Source: Microbacterium sp. No. 7 (lineage in GTDB: Bacteria; Actinomycetota; Actinomycetes; Actinomycetales; Microbacteriaceae). From it: a stretch of 64,000 bases of DNA. The notes below the pieces were generated by a model. That model did not search any database. It was not told the origin of the DNA and saw only the letters and a list, made by a program, of their open reading frames with translations. Shown here piece after piece: positions 18,425-28,962 of the stretch (positions within the stretch are counted from its first letter, which is position 1; each line of letters starts with the position of its first letter). A program made the translations under genes and the position numbers. The DNA lies in the NCBI RefSeq assembly GCF_001314225.1, contig NZ_CP012697.1:1302001-1366000 (forward strand), read 5' to 3'.

Positions 18425-18937
18425 GTGCTGCTGCATCTGCTCGCGCTCGTGCCGGCCGCGATCGGCGTGTGCTGTCTCGCACTCGATCGCCGGCCGGCGC
18501 GGGCCGGCGAGCTCGTCGCCGGCGTCGCGATGCTCGCGGCGATGATCGACGCGGCGGTGACGGGCCTCGTCGCCGCCGTGTGGTGGGCCGCGCTGCTCGT
18601 GGCCGGGGCGCTCGCGCTGTCGGCCGTCCGGGGCCGTCGCCGCAGCGCCGCCGCGGCGATGCCGGGCGCCGCGGCCATGACGATGCACGCGGCGACGGGG
18701 ATGATCGCGATGGCGGCGCTCATGATCGGCATGCCCGCGGCGGGGGCGCTCGAGGTCGCCGGGCACTCCCACGGCCACGGCGCCCCCGCGATCGGCACGG
18801 CGGGAGCGCTGCTCGGGGCCTCCTACGTCGTGGCGTCGGCCGTGCTCGCCGCGCGCACGCGCGTCGCCCTCGACCGCGCGCAGTACGGCGCGATGGCCGC
18901 CTCGGTCGGGCTCATGTCGCTCGCGCTCGTCGCGTGA
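18425..18937 (+). CDS. Small multi-pass membrane protein, unknown function
   Basis: 170 residues, GTG start 3 bases after the amine oxidase stop, so almost certainly co-translated. Four or five hydrophobic helices are visible. Between helices lies a Met-rich stretch (MTMHAATGMIAMAALMIGM) and a His-rich loop GHSHGHG, both of which could contact copper. I do not recognise a named family with confidence; DUF5134-like is possible. Because it follows a copper enzyme with a His-rich tail, a role in copper handling or enzyme maturation is a testable inference. Confidence 0.6.
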   Translation: MLLHLLALVPAAIGVCCLALDRRPARAGELVAGVAMLAAMIDAAVTGLVAAVWWAALLVAGALALSAVRGRRRSAAAAMPGAAAMTMHAATGMIAMAALMIGMPAAGALEVAGHSHGHGAPAIGTAGALLGASYVVASAVLAARTRVALDRAQYGAMAASVGLMSLALVA

Positions 18938-18969
18938 GCGCCGGGAATGCCGATGTCGGCGGTGCGCCG

Positions 18970-18975
18970 TAGTCT
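18970..18975 (+). promoter_or_regulatory. -10 element for leaderless dnaX
   Basis: TAGTCT with a 6-nt spacer (GTCAGG) before GTG 18982. Confidence 0.55.
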
Positions 18976-18981
18976 GTCAGG

Positions 18982-21432
18982 GTGACCACCGCACTGTACC
19001 GACGCTATCGTCCCGAGACCTTCGGCGAGATGATCGGGCAGGCCCAGGTGACCGAGCCGCTGATGGCGGCGCTGCGCGGCGACCGCGTCGGGCACGCCTA
19101 CCTGTTCTCGGGCCCGCGCGGGTGCGGCAAGACGACGTCGGCCCGCATCCTCGCGCGCTGCCTCAACTGCGCCGCAGGCCCCACCGACACGCCGTGCGGC
19201 ACGTGCGACAGCTGCGTCGAGCTCAGCCGCGGCGGCGGGGGGTCGCTCGACGTCGTCGAGATCGACGCCGCGAGCCACAACGGCGTCGACGACGCACGCG
19301 ACCTGCGCGAGCGCGCCGTGTTCGCGCCCGCGCGCGACCGGTTCAAGATCTTCATCCTCGACGAGGCGCACATGGTCACGGCGCAGGGCTTCAACGCGCT
19401 GCTCAAGCTCGTCGAGGAGCCGCCGCCGCACGTCAAGTTCATCTTCGCGACGACGGAGCCCGACAAGGTGCTCGGCACGATCCGCTCGCGCACGCACCAC
19501 TATCCGTTCCGCCTGGTCGCGCCCGCCGCCATGCTCGCCTACGTCGAGCAGCTGTGCGAGACCGAGGGCGTGCGCGTCGAGCCGGGCGTGCTGCCGCTCG
19601 TCGTGCGGGCGGGGGGCGGGTCGCCGCGCGACACGCTCTCGCTGCTCGACCAGCTCATGGCCGGGTCGGCCGACGGCGTCGTCTCGTACGAGCGCTCCGT
19701 CGCACTGCTCGGGTACACCCACGCCGAGCTGCTCGACGAGGTCGTCGACGCGTTCGCGACCGGCGACGCGGGCGCCGCGTTCGCCGCGACCGACCGCGTC
19801 GTGCAGACGGGGCAGGACCCGCGCCGTTTCGTCGACGACCTGCTCGAGCGGCTGCGCGACCTCATCGTGATCGCCGCGACCGGCGCGGGGGCGTCGGCCG
19901 TGCTGCGCGGCATCCCCGCCGACGAGCTGGAGCGCATGGCCGGCCAGGCCGCGGTCTTCGGCGCCGAGCGGCTCTCGCGCATCGCCGACCTCGTGGTCGG
20001 CGCCCTCGACGACATGACCGGGGCGACCTCGCCGCGGCTGCAGCTCGAGCTGCTCATCGCGCGCGTGCTCGCGCACGGGGGAGCGGTCGCGGGCTCGGCG
20101 CCGGCGGTGGCGACCGCGCCGCCGCCCGCCGCGGTCGCGCCGCCGGCACCGGCGGCGAGCCCCGTCGCACCGCCCTCCGTCCCCGCGCCGGAGGCCCCGG
20201 CGGCCGCGCGCCCGGCGACCGCCCCGGCGGCGCAACCCGCTGCGCCCGCGGCGGCGCCCCCCGCCGCGGTGCCTCCTGCGGCGGTGCCGCCTGTCGCGCC
20301 GCCTGCGGCCGAGACGCCGTCCGCCGCCGCGCCGCCGGCATCCGTCCCGCCCGTTCCCGCGGGACCCGTGACGCTGGAGCGCGTGCGCGAGGCGTGGCCG
20401 CTCATCCTCGCGCGCCTCGAATCGGTGAGCCGGCCGTCGTGGATGCTCGCGACCGTCGCCCGCGCGGTGGCCTATTCGCCCGGCGACGTGCTGACGCTCG
20501 CCTTCGGCAGCGCCTCCGACGTCGCCTCGTTCAAGAAGCTCGCCGCCGGCCAGGGGCCGAGCGCCGATCTGCGCGCCGCGATCGCCGCCGAGCTCGGCGT
20601 GCAGGTCAAGTTCCTCGCCCGGCACGAGCCCGGCCCGCCGCCCGGCGGCGCGCCCTCCGACGACGGGCAGCCCGGCGCTCCGCGCGGCGGAGCCGTCTCG
20701 CCCGGTGCCGTCCCACCCGGTGCCGTTGCTCCCGGCCCCGTTCCTCCCGGTGCCGTCGCTCCCGGCGCTCCGGCGGCCGGTGCCGTCCCGCCCAGCGACC
20801 TGCCGCCGTACGAGCCCCCGCCCGACGAGCCCCCGCCCGACGACGGCTACGCACCGCCGGAGGACCCCTGGGACTCGGCACCGCCGCCCCCGCCGCAGGC
20901 ATCCCCGTCGTCTCCGCCGCGCTCGGCTTCTCAGAGCTCGGCTTCCCAGGACTCGGCTCCCCGGCCCTCGGCGTCGTCGTCGCGGCCCGGACCGTCCGCG
21001 GGCGGCCCGGCGGCGAGCACCGTCGCGGCCCCCGTCACCGAGTGGGCGGTCGCCGCGATCCCGCAGAGCGAACCCGGCGCGTCGGCCGCGCCCTCGACCG
21101 GGCTCGCCGTCGACGACGAGCCCGAGGACGCGGAGGCCCCTCCGCCGTCCGCCCTCGTGCGCGAGCGCGAGGCCCTGCGCGACGGCGCGGTCATCGCCGC
21201 CGCCGTCCGCGACGAGGCCGACGATGACGATGACGACGACGAGGATGACGACGACGCGCTCGCGCCCCCGGCCGACGCCCCCCTCCCGCCGCGCATCGCG
21301 CCCGTCGTGCAGGCGCCCCGGGCGCCCCGCGCGTCGGGCATCGAGCGCGTCGGCGAGGCCGTCGTGCGCCAGATGCTCGGTGCCACGTTCGTGCGCGAAG
21401 AGCCCTACAACGCCCCCACGAGGTTCAGCTAG
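18982..21432 (+). CDS. dnaX: DNA polymerase III subunit gamma/tau
   Basis: 816 residues. The clamp-loader ATPase has Walker A GPRGCGKTT (about residue 44), a four-Cys zinc module (CLNC...CGTCDSC), the DEAH-type Walker B ILDEAHM and the sensor-1 region TTEPDKVL. Domain III ends near residue 365. A long Pro/Ala-rich linker follows, with a tau-like globular segment at about 465-555 (VTLERVREAWPLILARL) and a second low-complexity part with repeated PPGAV/APGAV units and an acidic run of about 12 Asp/Glu near residue 750. It is longer than typical enterobacterial tau. recR follows 3 bases later. Confidence 0.95.
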   Translation: MTTALYRRYRPETFGEMIGQAQVTEPLMAALRGDRVGHAYLFSGPRGCGKTTSARILARCLNCAAGPTDTPCGTCDSCVELSRGGGGSLDVVEIDAASHNGVDDARDLRERAVFAPARDRFKIFILDEAHMVTAQGFNALLKLVEEPPPHVKFIFATTEPDKVLGTIRSRTHHYPFRLVAPAAMLAYVEQLCETEGVRVEPGVLPLVVRAGGGSPRDTLSLLDQLMAGSADGVVSYERSVALLGYTHAELLDEVVDAFATGDAGAAFAATDRVVQTGQDPRRFVDDLLERLRDLIVIAATGAGASAVLRGIPADELERMAGQAAVFGAERLSRIADLVVGALDDMTGATSPRLQLELLIARVLAHGGAVAGSAPAVATAPPPAAVAPPAPAASPVAPPSVPAPEAPAAARPATAPAAQPAAPAAAPPAAVPPAAVPPVAPPAAETPSAAAPPASVPPVPAGPVTLERVREAWPLILARLESVSRPSWMLATVARAVAYSPGDVLTLAFGSASDVASFKKLAAGQGPSADLRAAIAAELGVQVKFLARHEPGPPPGGAPSDDGQPGAPRGGAVSPGAVPPGAVAPGPVPPGAVAPGAPAAGAVPPSDLPPYEPPPDEPPPDDGYAPPEDPWDSAPPPPPQASPSSPPRSASQSSASQDSAPRPSASSSRPGPSAGGPAASTVAAPVTEWAVAAIPQSEPGASAAPSTGLAVDDEPEDAEAPPPSALVREREALRDGAVIAAAVRDEADDDDDDDEDDDDALAPPADAPLPPRIAPVVQAPRAPRASGIERVGEAVVRQMLGATFVREEPYNAPTRFS

Positions 21433-21435
21433 CCC

Positions 21436-22029
21436 ATGTACGACGGCATCGTCCAGGATCTCATCGACGAGTTCGGCCGGCTTCCGGGCATCGGCCCGAA
21501 GTCGGCGCAGCGGATCACCTTCCACATCCTGCAGACCCCCACGTTCGACGTGTCGCGCCTTGCCCAGCTGCTCGGCGAGCTGCGCGAGCGCGTGCGGTTC
21601 TGCGACGTGTGCGGCAACGTCTCCGAGCAGCAGCGCTGCGCCATCTGTCGCGACCCGCGACGCGACGAGACGCTCATCTGCGTCGTCGAGGACGCCAAGG
21701 ACGTCGCCGCGATCGAGCGCACCCGCGAGTTCCGCGGGCTCTACCACGTGCTGGGCGGCGCGATCAGCCCGATCGCCGGCATCGGGCCCGACGACCTGCG
21801 CATCGCACAGCTGCTGCAGCGCCTGGCCGACGGCACGGTGCAGGAGGTCATCCTCGCGACCAACCCCAATCTGGAGGGCGAGGCGACCGCGACGTATCTC
21901 ACGCGCATGCTGCGCACGCTGGAGATCAGCGTGACGCGCCTCGCCTCGGGCCTGCCCGTGGGCGGCGACCTGGAGTACGCCGACGAGGTGACGCTCGGCC
22001 GCGCCTTCGAGGGACGCCGCCGGGTGTGA
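21436..22029 (+). CDS. recR: Recombination protein RecR
   Basis: 197 residues. The helix-hairpin-helix [12 protein letters not shown], four-Cys zinc finger (CDVC...CAIC), Toprim domain starting ICVVEDAKD, and C-terminal Walker-like segment with [20 protein letters not shown] are complete. RecR works with RecF/RecO at gaps and stalled forks. The dnaX-recR pairing is a classic conserved order. The stop overlaps the next gene's GTG by 4 bases. Confidence 0.96.
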   Translation: MYDGIVQDLIDEFGRLPGIGPKSAQRITFHILQTPTFDVSRLAQLLGELRERVRFCDVCGNVSEQQRCAICRDPRRDETLICVVEDAKDVAAIERTREFRGLYHVLGGAISPIAGIGPDDLRIAQLLQRLADGTVQEVILATNPNLEGEATATYLTRMLRTLEISVTRLASGLPVGGDLEYADEVTLGRAFEGRRRV

Positions 22030-22928
22030 GCGGCGTCGCGACCGCGGTCTCGGGCCGCGCCTGGACCCTGTACGCCCTCATGGGCGTGCTGTGGGGCATG
22101 CCCTACCTCTTCATCAAGGAGGCCGTCGAGACCTTCTCGCCCGCCGCCGTCGTGGCCGGCCGCACGCTGCTGGGCGCCGTCGTGCTGCTGCCGTTCGCGC
22201 TGCGGGCGCGGGCGCTGCGCCCCGCGCTGCGCGTGTGGCCGTGGGTCGCCGCGTTCGCCGCCGTCGAGATGGCCGGCCCGTTCCTGCTGCTCAGCCACGC
22301 CGAGCAGACCATCCCGTCGGGACTCACCGGCCTGCTCGTGGCGACCGTGCCGCTGTTCGCCGCGGTCATCGCGGTGCTGCGCGGCGACCGCAGCATGCTG
22401 CGACCGCTGCGCATCGCCGGGCTCCTCATCGGCTTCGGGGGCGTGGCCGTCATCGTCGTCGGGCACGGGCTCGCCGCCGACGGGCCCGGTGCCCTCCTCG
22501 CGATCGGCGAGGTGCTGCTCGTCGCCCTCTGCTACGCGATCGCCCCGTTCATCGTCAGCGCCCGGCTGCAGAACGTGCCGTCGCTCGGCGCGGTGACGCT
22601 CGCGCTCATCGGCGTGGGCGTCGCCTATCTGCCGATCGCCCTGATCTTGCCGCAGCAGGCCCCCACGCTGCGCAGCAGCGCCGCGCTCGCCGCCCTCGGC
22701 ATCCTGTGCACGGCGCTCGCGTTCATCGGCTTCTTCGCGCTCATCGCCGAGGTCGGGCCCGCGCGGGCGCCCCTGTTCACCTACGTCAACCCCGTCGTGG
22801 CGATCGCGCTCGGCGCCCTGCTGCTGGGCGAGAGCGTGACGCCGGGCCTGCTCGTCGGCTTCCCGCTCGTCGTCGCCGGGTGCTGGCTGGCCGCGACGGG
22901 CGGCCGGCGCCGCGCGCCCGTGCCGTGA
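22026..22928 (+). CDS. EamA/DMT-family transporter
   Basis: 300 residues with ten hydrophobic helices in two EamA repeats. Typical features are [18 protein letters not shown] near the N-terminus and [20 protein letters not shown] in the second repeat. The family exports or imports metabolites, often amino acids or nucleotides; the substrate is not predictable. The GTG 22026 start overlaps the recR stop (GTGA), so it is translationally coupled to a DNA repair gene with no evident functional link. Confidence 0.85.
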   Translation: MSGVATAVSGRAWTLYALMGVLWGMPYLFIKEAVETFSPAAVVAGRTLLGAVVLLPFALRARALRPALRVWPWVAAFAAVEMAGPFLLLSHAEQTIPSGLTGLLVATVPLFAAVIAVLRGDRSMLRPLRIAGLLIGFGGVAVIVVGHGLAADGPGALLAIGEVLLVALCYAIAPFIVSARLQNVPSLGAVTLALIGVGVAYLPIALILPQQAPTLRSSAALAALGILCTALAFIGFFALIAEVGPARAPLFTYVNPVVAIALGALLLGESVTPGLLVGFPLVVAGCWLAATGGRRRAPVP

Positions 22929-23082
22929 GCGTGCGCCCGCCGCACCGCGACGGCGGCGCGGGCGTCGCATGGCCGGAGCCGCATGCTGCGCCGCATAAAA
23001 TAGTCCGTCGGGCGTCGCATCCGCGCGCCCCCGGCCCGTGGCATCCCCGTCCACGGCCCCTCACTACCCGGGAGTTGCGACA

Positions 23083-24369
23083 GTGGCGCTGATCGTCCAG
23101 AAGTACGGCGGGTCGTCCGTCGCCGACGCCGAGAGCATCAAGCGGGTCGCCAAGCGCATCGTCGACACCCGCCGCGCGGGGCACGACGTCGTCGTCGCGG
23201 TCAGCGCGATGGGCGACACGACCGACGAGCTGCTCGACCTGGCATCCGAGGTCGCGCCGATCCCCGCGCCCCGCGAGCTCGACATGCTGCTCTCCAGCGG
23301 CGAGCGCATCTCGATGGCGCTGCTCGCGATGGCGATCTACTCGATGGGCTTCGAGGCGCGCTCGTTCACGGGAAGCCAGGCGGGCATGCTCACGACCGCC
23401 GACCACGGTCACGCGCGCATCGTCGACGTGACGCCCGTGCGCCTGCGCGAGGCGCTCGACGAGGGCGCCATCGTCATCGTCGCCGGCTTCCAGGGCTTCA
23501 ACCGCGACACGCGCGACATCACGACGCTGGGCCGCGGCGGCTCCGACACGACCGCCGTCGCCCTCGCGGCGGCGCTCGACGCGGACGTCTGCGAGATCTA
23601 CAGCGACGTCGACGGCATCTTCACGGCCGACCCGCGCGTCGTGCCGCGCGCCCGCAAGCTCGACGTGATCTCGGCCGAGGAGATGCTCGAGCTCGCGGCC
23701 AACGGAGCCAAGGTCCTCTACATCCGCGCGGTCGAGTACGCGCGGCGACACGGTGTCATGATCAACGCCCGCTCGACGTTCAGCTCCGGTCAGGGCACGT
23801 TCGTGCTCGGTCCGGGCATGTCGGTGCCGGAGCGGGCGAAGGGAGAAGAGATGGAAGAGCCGATCGTCGCGGGAGTCGCGACCGACCTCGGACAGGCCAA
23901 GATCACGGTCATCGGGGTCCCCGATGTGCCGGGCAAGGCGGCGGAGATCTTCAAGATCGTCGCGAAGTCGGGCGCGAACGTCGACATGATCGTGCAGAAC
24001 TCGTCGGCCGCGGCGACGAGCCGCACCGACATCTCGTTCACGCTGCCCAAGGGCGACGCGTCCACGGCGCTGCGGGCGCTCGCGAACGAGCAGGCCGACG
24101 TCGGTTTCGAGAACCTCGTGCACGACGACCAGATCGGCAAGCTGTCGGTCGTCGGCGCCGGCATGCGCACCCACTCCGGCGTGTCGGCGACGCTCTTCGA
24201 GGCGCTGTCGACCGCCGGCATCAACATCGAGATGATCTCGACGTCGGAGATCCGCATCTCCGTGGTCGTCCGCGGCGACGACCTCGCCGAGGCGGCGCGC
24301 GTCGTGCACAACGCCTACGGACTGGACGGCGACGGCGATGCCGTCGTCTACGCCGGCACCGGGCGCTGA
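23083..24369 (+). CDS. lysC: Aspartokinase (alpha chain; internal start for beta chain)
   Basis: 428 residues. First step of lysine, threonine, methionine and diaminopimelate synthesis: aspartate + ATP to aspartyl phosphate. The catalytic kinase domain opens with [11 protein letters not shown] and contains the [11 protein letters not shown] motif. Two ACT domains (about residues 265-425) provide feedback regulation. GTG 23083 is chosen by family alignment; an upstream ATG at 23038 would add a non-homologous stretch. A TAAAAT hexamer at 22996-23001 is a plausible -10. asd lies downstream after one inserted gene. Confidence 0.95.
   Translation: MALIVQKYGGSSVADAESIKRVAKRIVDTRRAGHDVVVAVSAMGDTTDELLDLASEVAPIPAPRELDMLLSSGERISMALLAMAIYSMGFEARSFTGSQAGMLTTADHGHARIVDVTPVRLREALDEGAIVIVAGFQGFNRDTRDITTLGRGGSDTTAVALAAALDADVCEIYSDVDGIFTADPRVVPRARKLDVISAEEMLELAANGAKVLYIRAVEYARRHGVMINARSTFSSGQGTFVLGPGMSVPERAKGEEMEEPIVAGVATDLGQAKITVIGVPDVPGKAAEIFKIVAKSGANVDMIVQNSSAAATSRTDISFTLPKGDASTALRALANEQADVGFENLVHDDQIGKLSVVGAGMRTHSGVSATLFEALSTAGINIEMISTSEIRISVVVRGDDLAEAARVVHNAYGLDGDGDAVVYAGTGR
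23851..24369 (+). CDS. lysC: Aspartokinase beta subunit (in-frame internal translation start)
   Basis: 172 residues covering both ACT domains. AAGGGAGAAGAG directly precedes ATG 23851 and the product starts [12 protein letters not shown], the position at which the beta chain begins in Corynebacterium-type alpha2beta2 aspartokinases. The purine-rich sequence within coding DNA is strong evidence for a second product; expression is inferred. Confidence 0.7.
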   Translation: MEEPIVAGVATDLGQAKITVIGVPDVPGKAAEIFKIVAKSGANVDMIVQNSSAAATSRTDISFTLPKGDASTALRALANEQADVGFENLVHDDQIGKLSVVGAGMRTHSGVSATLFEALSTAGINIEMISTSEIRISVVVRGDDLAEAARVVHNAYGLDGDGDAVVYAGTGR

Positions 24370-24387
24370 TCCGGGCGCGTCCCGGCC

Positions 24388-25557
24388 ATGACCTCCGGCC
24401 CGGGGCGCAGGCGCCGCCGTGCACGGGCGGGCACGCGCGTGCTCGCCGTGGTCGTCGGCGTGCTCGCGGTCGCCCTCGTCGTCGCGGCGGGCGCACTGAT
24501 CCTGCGGTGGCCGGCGGCCGCCGATCGCGGCGCCGCGCCCGCGCCCGGCGTCTCCCGGCCCGCGACGCCGACCGTCGCGCCGTCGCCCACGCCGACGCCG
24601 ACGCCGACGCTGTCGCCTGCCGAGCAGCTGCTCGCGCAGACCGCCGATCCCGGCGCGTGCGCGGTGTCGTTCGCGGGGGAGGGGATCGACCTGCCGCCCG
24701 TGCTCGAGCAGACCGGGCGGCTCTTCGCGCACCTGCCGATCCCGCAGCGCGACGGCGCCGTGTTCGCGGGCTGGTATCCGACGCCGGCCGATGCCGAGGC
24801 GACGCCGATCCCGCAGCGCGTCAACGGCGCCGACCTCGTCGCGTGCGACGACCGCCGGCTGCTGCTGCACGGCGCGTGGAAGAGCCCCGACGAGGTGCGG
24901 GCGGAGGACGCCGGCATCCCCGTCCTGATGTACCACCAGTTCACGACGCGGCCCGAGGGCGAGGACGACTGGCTGCGGGCGAACCACGTGTACATCGGCG
25001 ACTGGGAGGAGCACATCGCCTACATCGCCGAGCAGCGGTTCTATCTGCCGACGTGGCCCGAGCTCGACGCCTTCATCGACGGCCGGCTGTGGCTGCCCGA
25101 ACACTCGGTGATCGTCACCGACGACGACGCGGATGCCACGTGGCAGGACCTCGCGGTGCCGATCGTCGACCGCTACGGCGTGCTCGCCACCTCGTTCGCG
25201 ATCACGATCGACGGGCTGAGGCCGCCGTCGCCGTATGTGCTGCAGAGATCGCACACGCACGACATGCACTCCGCCGGCGAGAACGGCAAGGGGCGGATGG
25301 TGAACTGGACGCCCGAGCAGATCGCCGCCGACCTGGAGCAGTCGGCGGCCGTGCTGGGCGGTGCGAAAGAGGTCGTCGCCTACCCGTTCGGGCACTACGA
25401 CGACCGGACGAAGCAGGGCGTCGCGCTCGCGGGCTTCGCGCTCGGCCGCACGACCGAGCAGGGCTACGTGCGCATCGGCACCGACAAGCTCGCGCTGCCG
25501 TGCATCCGCATCAACTTCGGCATGACGGTCGGCGACCTCGCCGACCTCATCGGCTGA
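24388..25557 (+). CDS. Membrane-anchored polysaccharide deacetylase-like protein
   Basis: 389 residues. A basic N-terminus, one membrane helix (about 15-45) and a Pro/Thr linker precede a NodB-homology region. Motifs are altered: the first Asp motif reads VTDDDAD instead of TFDDG, the His motif is THDMH, and the later loop reads YPFGHYDD. The N-terminal GIPVLMYHQF strand is typical of the family. It probably acts outside the membrane on cell-wall sugars, if catalytically active. It lies between lysC and asd, which are usually adjacent in actinobacteria, so it is an insertion in that operon. Confidence 0.75.
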   Translation: MTSGPGRRRRRARAGTRVLAVVVGVLAVALVVAAGALILRWPAAADRGAAPAPGVSRPATPTVAPSPTPTPTPTLSPAEQLLAQTADPGACAVSFAGEGIDLPPVLEQTGRLFAHLPIPQRDGAVFAGWYPTPADAEATPIPQRVNGADLVACDDRRLLLHGAWKSPDEVRAEDAGIPVLMYHQFTTRPEGEDDWLRANHVYIGDWEEHIAYIAEQRFYLPTWPELDAFIDGRLWLPEHSVIVTDDDADATWQDLAVPIVDRYGVLATSFAITIDGLRPPSPYVLQRSHTHDMHSAGENGKGRMVNWTPEQIAADLEQSAAVLGGAKEVVAYPFGHYDDRTKQGVALAGFALGRTTEQGYVRIGTDKLALPCIRINFGMTVGDLADLIG

Positions 25558-25630
25558 GGGGGCCGCGCTCCGTCCGTGCCGTTCGCGAGTGCCACCCCCC
25601 CCGTGCTCAAGGAGCACCCGCGGAGCCGGG

Positions 25631-25636
25631 TAGAAT
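25631..25636 (+). promoter_or_regulatory. -10 element for asd
   Basis: TAGAAT, 34 bases before ATG 25670. It suggests asd has its own promoter in addition to read-through from lysC. Confidence 0.45.
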
Positions 25637-25651
25637 CGGCGCATCCCCTGA

Positions 25652-26740
<1,089 letters not shown>

Positions 26741-26750
26741 GCGGCGGCAA

Positions 26751-26756
26751 TAGGAT
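26751..26756 (+). promoter_or_regulatory. -10 element deciding the mqo start
   Basis: TAGGAT with 7 nt to GTG 26764. The in-frame ATG 26755 lies inside this hexamer, so GTG 26764 is favoured as a leaderless start. Confidence 0.5.
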
Positions 26757-26763
26757 GAAGCAT

Positions 26764-28221
26764 GTGAACGAAACGGTCGACGTCGTCCTCATCGGCGGGG
26801 GCATCATGAGCGCCACGCTCGGGACCCTTCTCAAGCAGCTGCAGCCCGACTGGAAGATCGTCGTCTACGAGCGCCTGTCGGAGGCCGCGCAGGAGTCGTC
26901 GAACGCGTGGAACAACGCCGGCACCGGCCACGCGGCGCTGTGCGAGCTCAACTACATGCCCGCCGGGGCAGACGGCTCGGTCGACCCCGCCAAGGCGATC
27001 TCGATCAACGAGCAGTTCCAGCAGAGCCGCCAGTTCTGGTCGTCGCTCGTGCAGCGCGGCGTGCTCGACGAGCCGTCGACCTTCATCAACGCGACCCCGC
27101 ACATGACGTTCGTGCGGGGCGAGAAGGACGTCGCCTACCTCAAGCGCCGCTACGAGGCGCTCAAGGACCAGCCGCTGTTCTCCGGCATCGAGTACTCCGA
27201 GGACTCCCGCGTCATCAACCAGTGGGCGCCGCTGCTCATGCAGAAGCGCCGCGCGGGCGAGGCCTTCGCCGCGACGCGCGTGCCCGCGGGCACCGACGTC
27301 GACTTCGGCGCCCTCACCCGGCAGATGCTCCGCCACCTGCAGGAGGGCGGCGTCGACGTCGTCGTCAACCACGAGGTGCGGGGCCTCAAGAAGCGCCCGG
27401 ACGGCACGTGGAAGGTCTCGTACCGCAACGCGCTGGGCCGCACGCCGGGCAGCGTCAACGCCCGCTTCGTGTTCGTCGGCGCCGGCGGCTGGGCGATCAA
27501 GCTGCTGCAGAGCTCGGGCATCCCCGAGATCAAGGGCTACGGCGTGTTCCCGATCGGCGGCCAGTGGCTCAAGACCGACAACCCCGCGCTCGTCGCGCAG
27601 CACCGGGCCAAGGTGTACTCGCAGGCCTCGGTCGGCGCCCCGCCCATGTCGGTGCCGCACCTCGACACGCGCGTCGTCGACGGCAAGGCCTCGCTGCTGT
27701 TCGGCCCGTTCGCGACCTTCAGCCCCAAGTTCCTCAAGACGGGCTCCAACTGGGACATCGTCAGCCAGGTGCGCTTCTCGAACATCTTCAGCATGCTCAA
27801 GGTCGGCGCGACCAACCTCGACCTGGTCAAGTACCTCGTCAGCGAGCTCGCCAAGAACCACCGCAAGAAGGTCGACAGCCTGCGCGACTTCATGCCGACG
27901 GCGAAGGACGAGGACTGGGAGCTGCTGAACGCCGGCCAGCGCGCGCAGGTGATGAAGGGCGGCAAGCTGCAGTTCGGCACCGAGGTCGTCGCCTCGGCCG
28001 ACGGGTCGATCGCGGGCCTGCTGGGCGCCTCGCCGGGCGCCTCCACGGCCGTGTCGATCATGCTGAACCTCGTGAAGACGTGCTTCCCCGACCGCATCGC
28101 GCAGTGGGAGCCGACGCTGCGAGAGCTCATCCCGAGCTACGGCGCCGACCTCAACCCCGACCCGAAGGCGGCATCCGACTCGCTGCACGCCACCGCCGAG
28201 ACGCTGTCGATCACGGCGTGA
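26764..28221 (+). CDS. mqo: Malate:quinone oxidoreductase
   Basis: 485 residues. FAD-dependent peripheral membrane enzyme oxidising malate to oxaloacetate with electrons to quinone. The FAD-binding start VDVVLIGGGIMSATLG, the NNAGTGHAALCELNY motif, the GAGGWAIKLLQ segment and the C-terminal LLGASPGASTAV motif are characteristic of Mqo. It serves the citric acid cycle in many actinobacteria in place of or beside malate dehydrogenase. ATG 26755 is the alternative start (three extra residues). Confidence 0.95.
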   Translation: MNETVDVVLIGGGIMSATLGTLLKQLQPDWKIVVYERLSEAAQESSNAWNNAGTGHAALCELNYMPAGADGSVDPAKAISINEQFQQSRQFWSSLVQRGVLDEPSTFINATPHMTFVRGEKDVAYLKRRYEALKDQPLFSGIEYSEDSRVINQWAPLLMQKRRAGEAFAATRVPAGTDVDFGALTRQMLRHLQEGGVDVVVNHEVRGLKKRPDGTWKVSYRNALGRTPGSVNARFVFVGAGGWAIKLLQSSGIPEIKGYGVFPIGGQWLKTDNPALVAQHRAKVYSQASVGAPPMSVPHLDTRVVDGKASLLFGPFATFSPKFLKTGSNWDIVSQVRFSNIFSMLKVGATNLDLVKYLVSELAKNHRKKVDSLRDFMPTAKDEDWELLNAGQRAQVMKGGKLQFGTEVVASADGSIAGLLGASPGASTAVSIMLNLVKTCFPDRIAQWEPTLRELIPSYGADLNPDPKAASDSLHATAETLSITA

Positions 28222-28249
28222 CCCGCGCCGCGCGCCCCTAGGCCGGCCC

Positions 28250-28903
28250 ATGGCCAAGCTCTACTTCCGCTACGGGGCGATGAACTCGGGCAAGTCGACG
28301 GCGCTGCTGCAGGCGGCCTACAACTACGAGGAGCGCGGCCAGCACGTGCTGCTGGCGAAGCCCCAGATCGACACGAAGGGCGCCGAGAACATCTCCAGCA
28401 GGCTGGGGGTCTCGCGGCGCGCCGACCTGGTCATCGGCCCCGACGACGACGTGCGCGAGCAGTTCGCGCACCATCGGGCGCTCATGCAGGCGCGCGCCGA
28501 GACCGCGCTCATCCCCGAGTCGATCGCGACGGGCGAGCGTCCCGACGTCGCATGCTTCCTCATCGACGAGGCGCAGTTCCTGTCGGCGCGGCAGGTCGAC
28601 GACCTGCTGCGCATCGCGGTGCTCGACGGCATCCCCGTGCTCGCCTACGGCATCCGCACCGACTTCCAGACCCGCGCCTTTCCCGGCTCCGCGCGCCTGC
28701 TCGAGCTCGCGCACAGCCTGGAGGAGCTCAAGACGATCTGCCGATGCGGGCGCAAGGCGCTCTTCAACGCGCGGCTGGTCGGCGGCCGGTTCGTCTTCGA
28801 GGGCGACCAGGTCGTCATCGACGAGCTGTCGCTCGACCGCGTGACCTACGAGTCGATGTGCCCCGAGTGCTATCTGCGCGAATCGGGCGGCCGGCTGCAG
28901 TGA
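28250..28903 (+). CDS. tdk: Thymidine kinase
   Basis: 217 residues. Phosphorylates thymidine to dTMP with ATP in the salvage route. Walker [10 protein letters not shown], the FLIDEAQF Walker B, and the structural zinc site (CRCG near residue 165 and CPEC near 204) mark the type II TK1 family. It follows mqo by 28 bases but has no functional link to it. Confidence 0.93.
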   Translation: MAKLYFRYGAMNSGKSTALLQAAYNYEERGQHVLLAKPQIDTKGAENISSRLGVSRRADLVIGPDDDVREQFAHHRALMQARAETALIPESIATGERPDVACFLIDEAQFLSARQVDDLLRIAVLDGIPVLAYGIRTDFQTRAFPGSARLLELAHSLEELKTICRCGRKALFNARLVGGRFVFEGDQVVIDELSLDRVTYESMCPECYLRESGGRLQ

Positions 28904-28962
28904 GCCGGCGCGATAGGGTTGTGGACTCCAGACGTCGTCCGATGCGATCAGAGGGGATGCCG

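Noticed and set aside
18982..21432. Programmed frameshift producing a short gamma form of DnaX
   Set aside because: No A-rich slippery heptamer followed by a stem was found near the end of the ATPase domains.
22929..23082. Lysine riboswitch before lysC
   Set aside because: The 154-base gap is too short and lacks recognisable lysine-box motifs; only a -10 candidate is visible.
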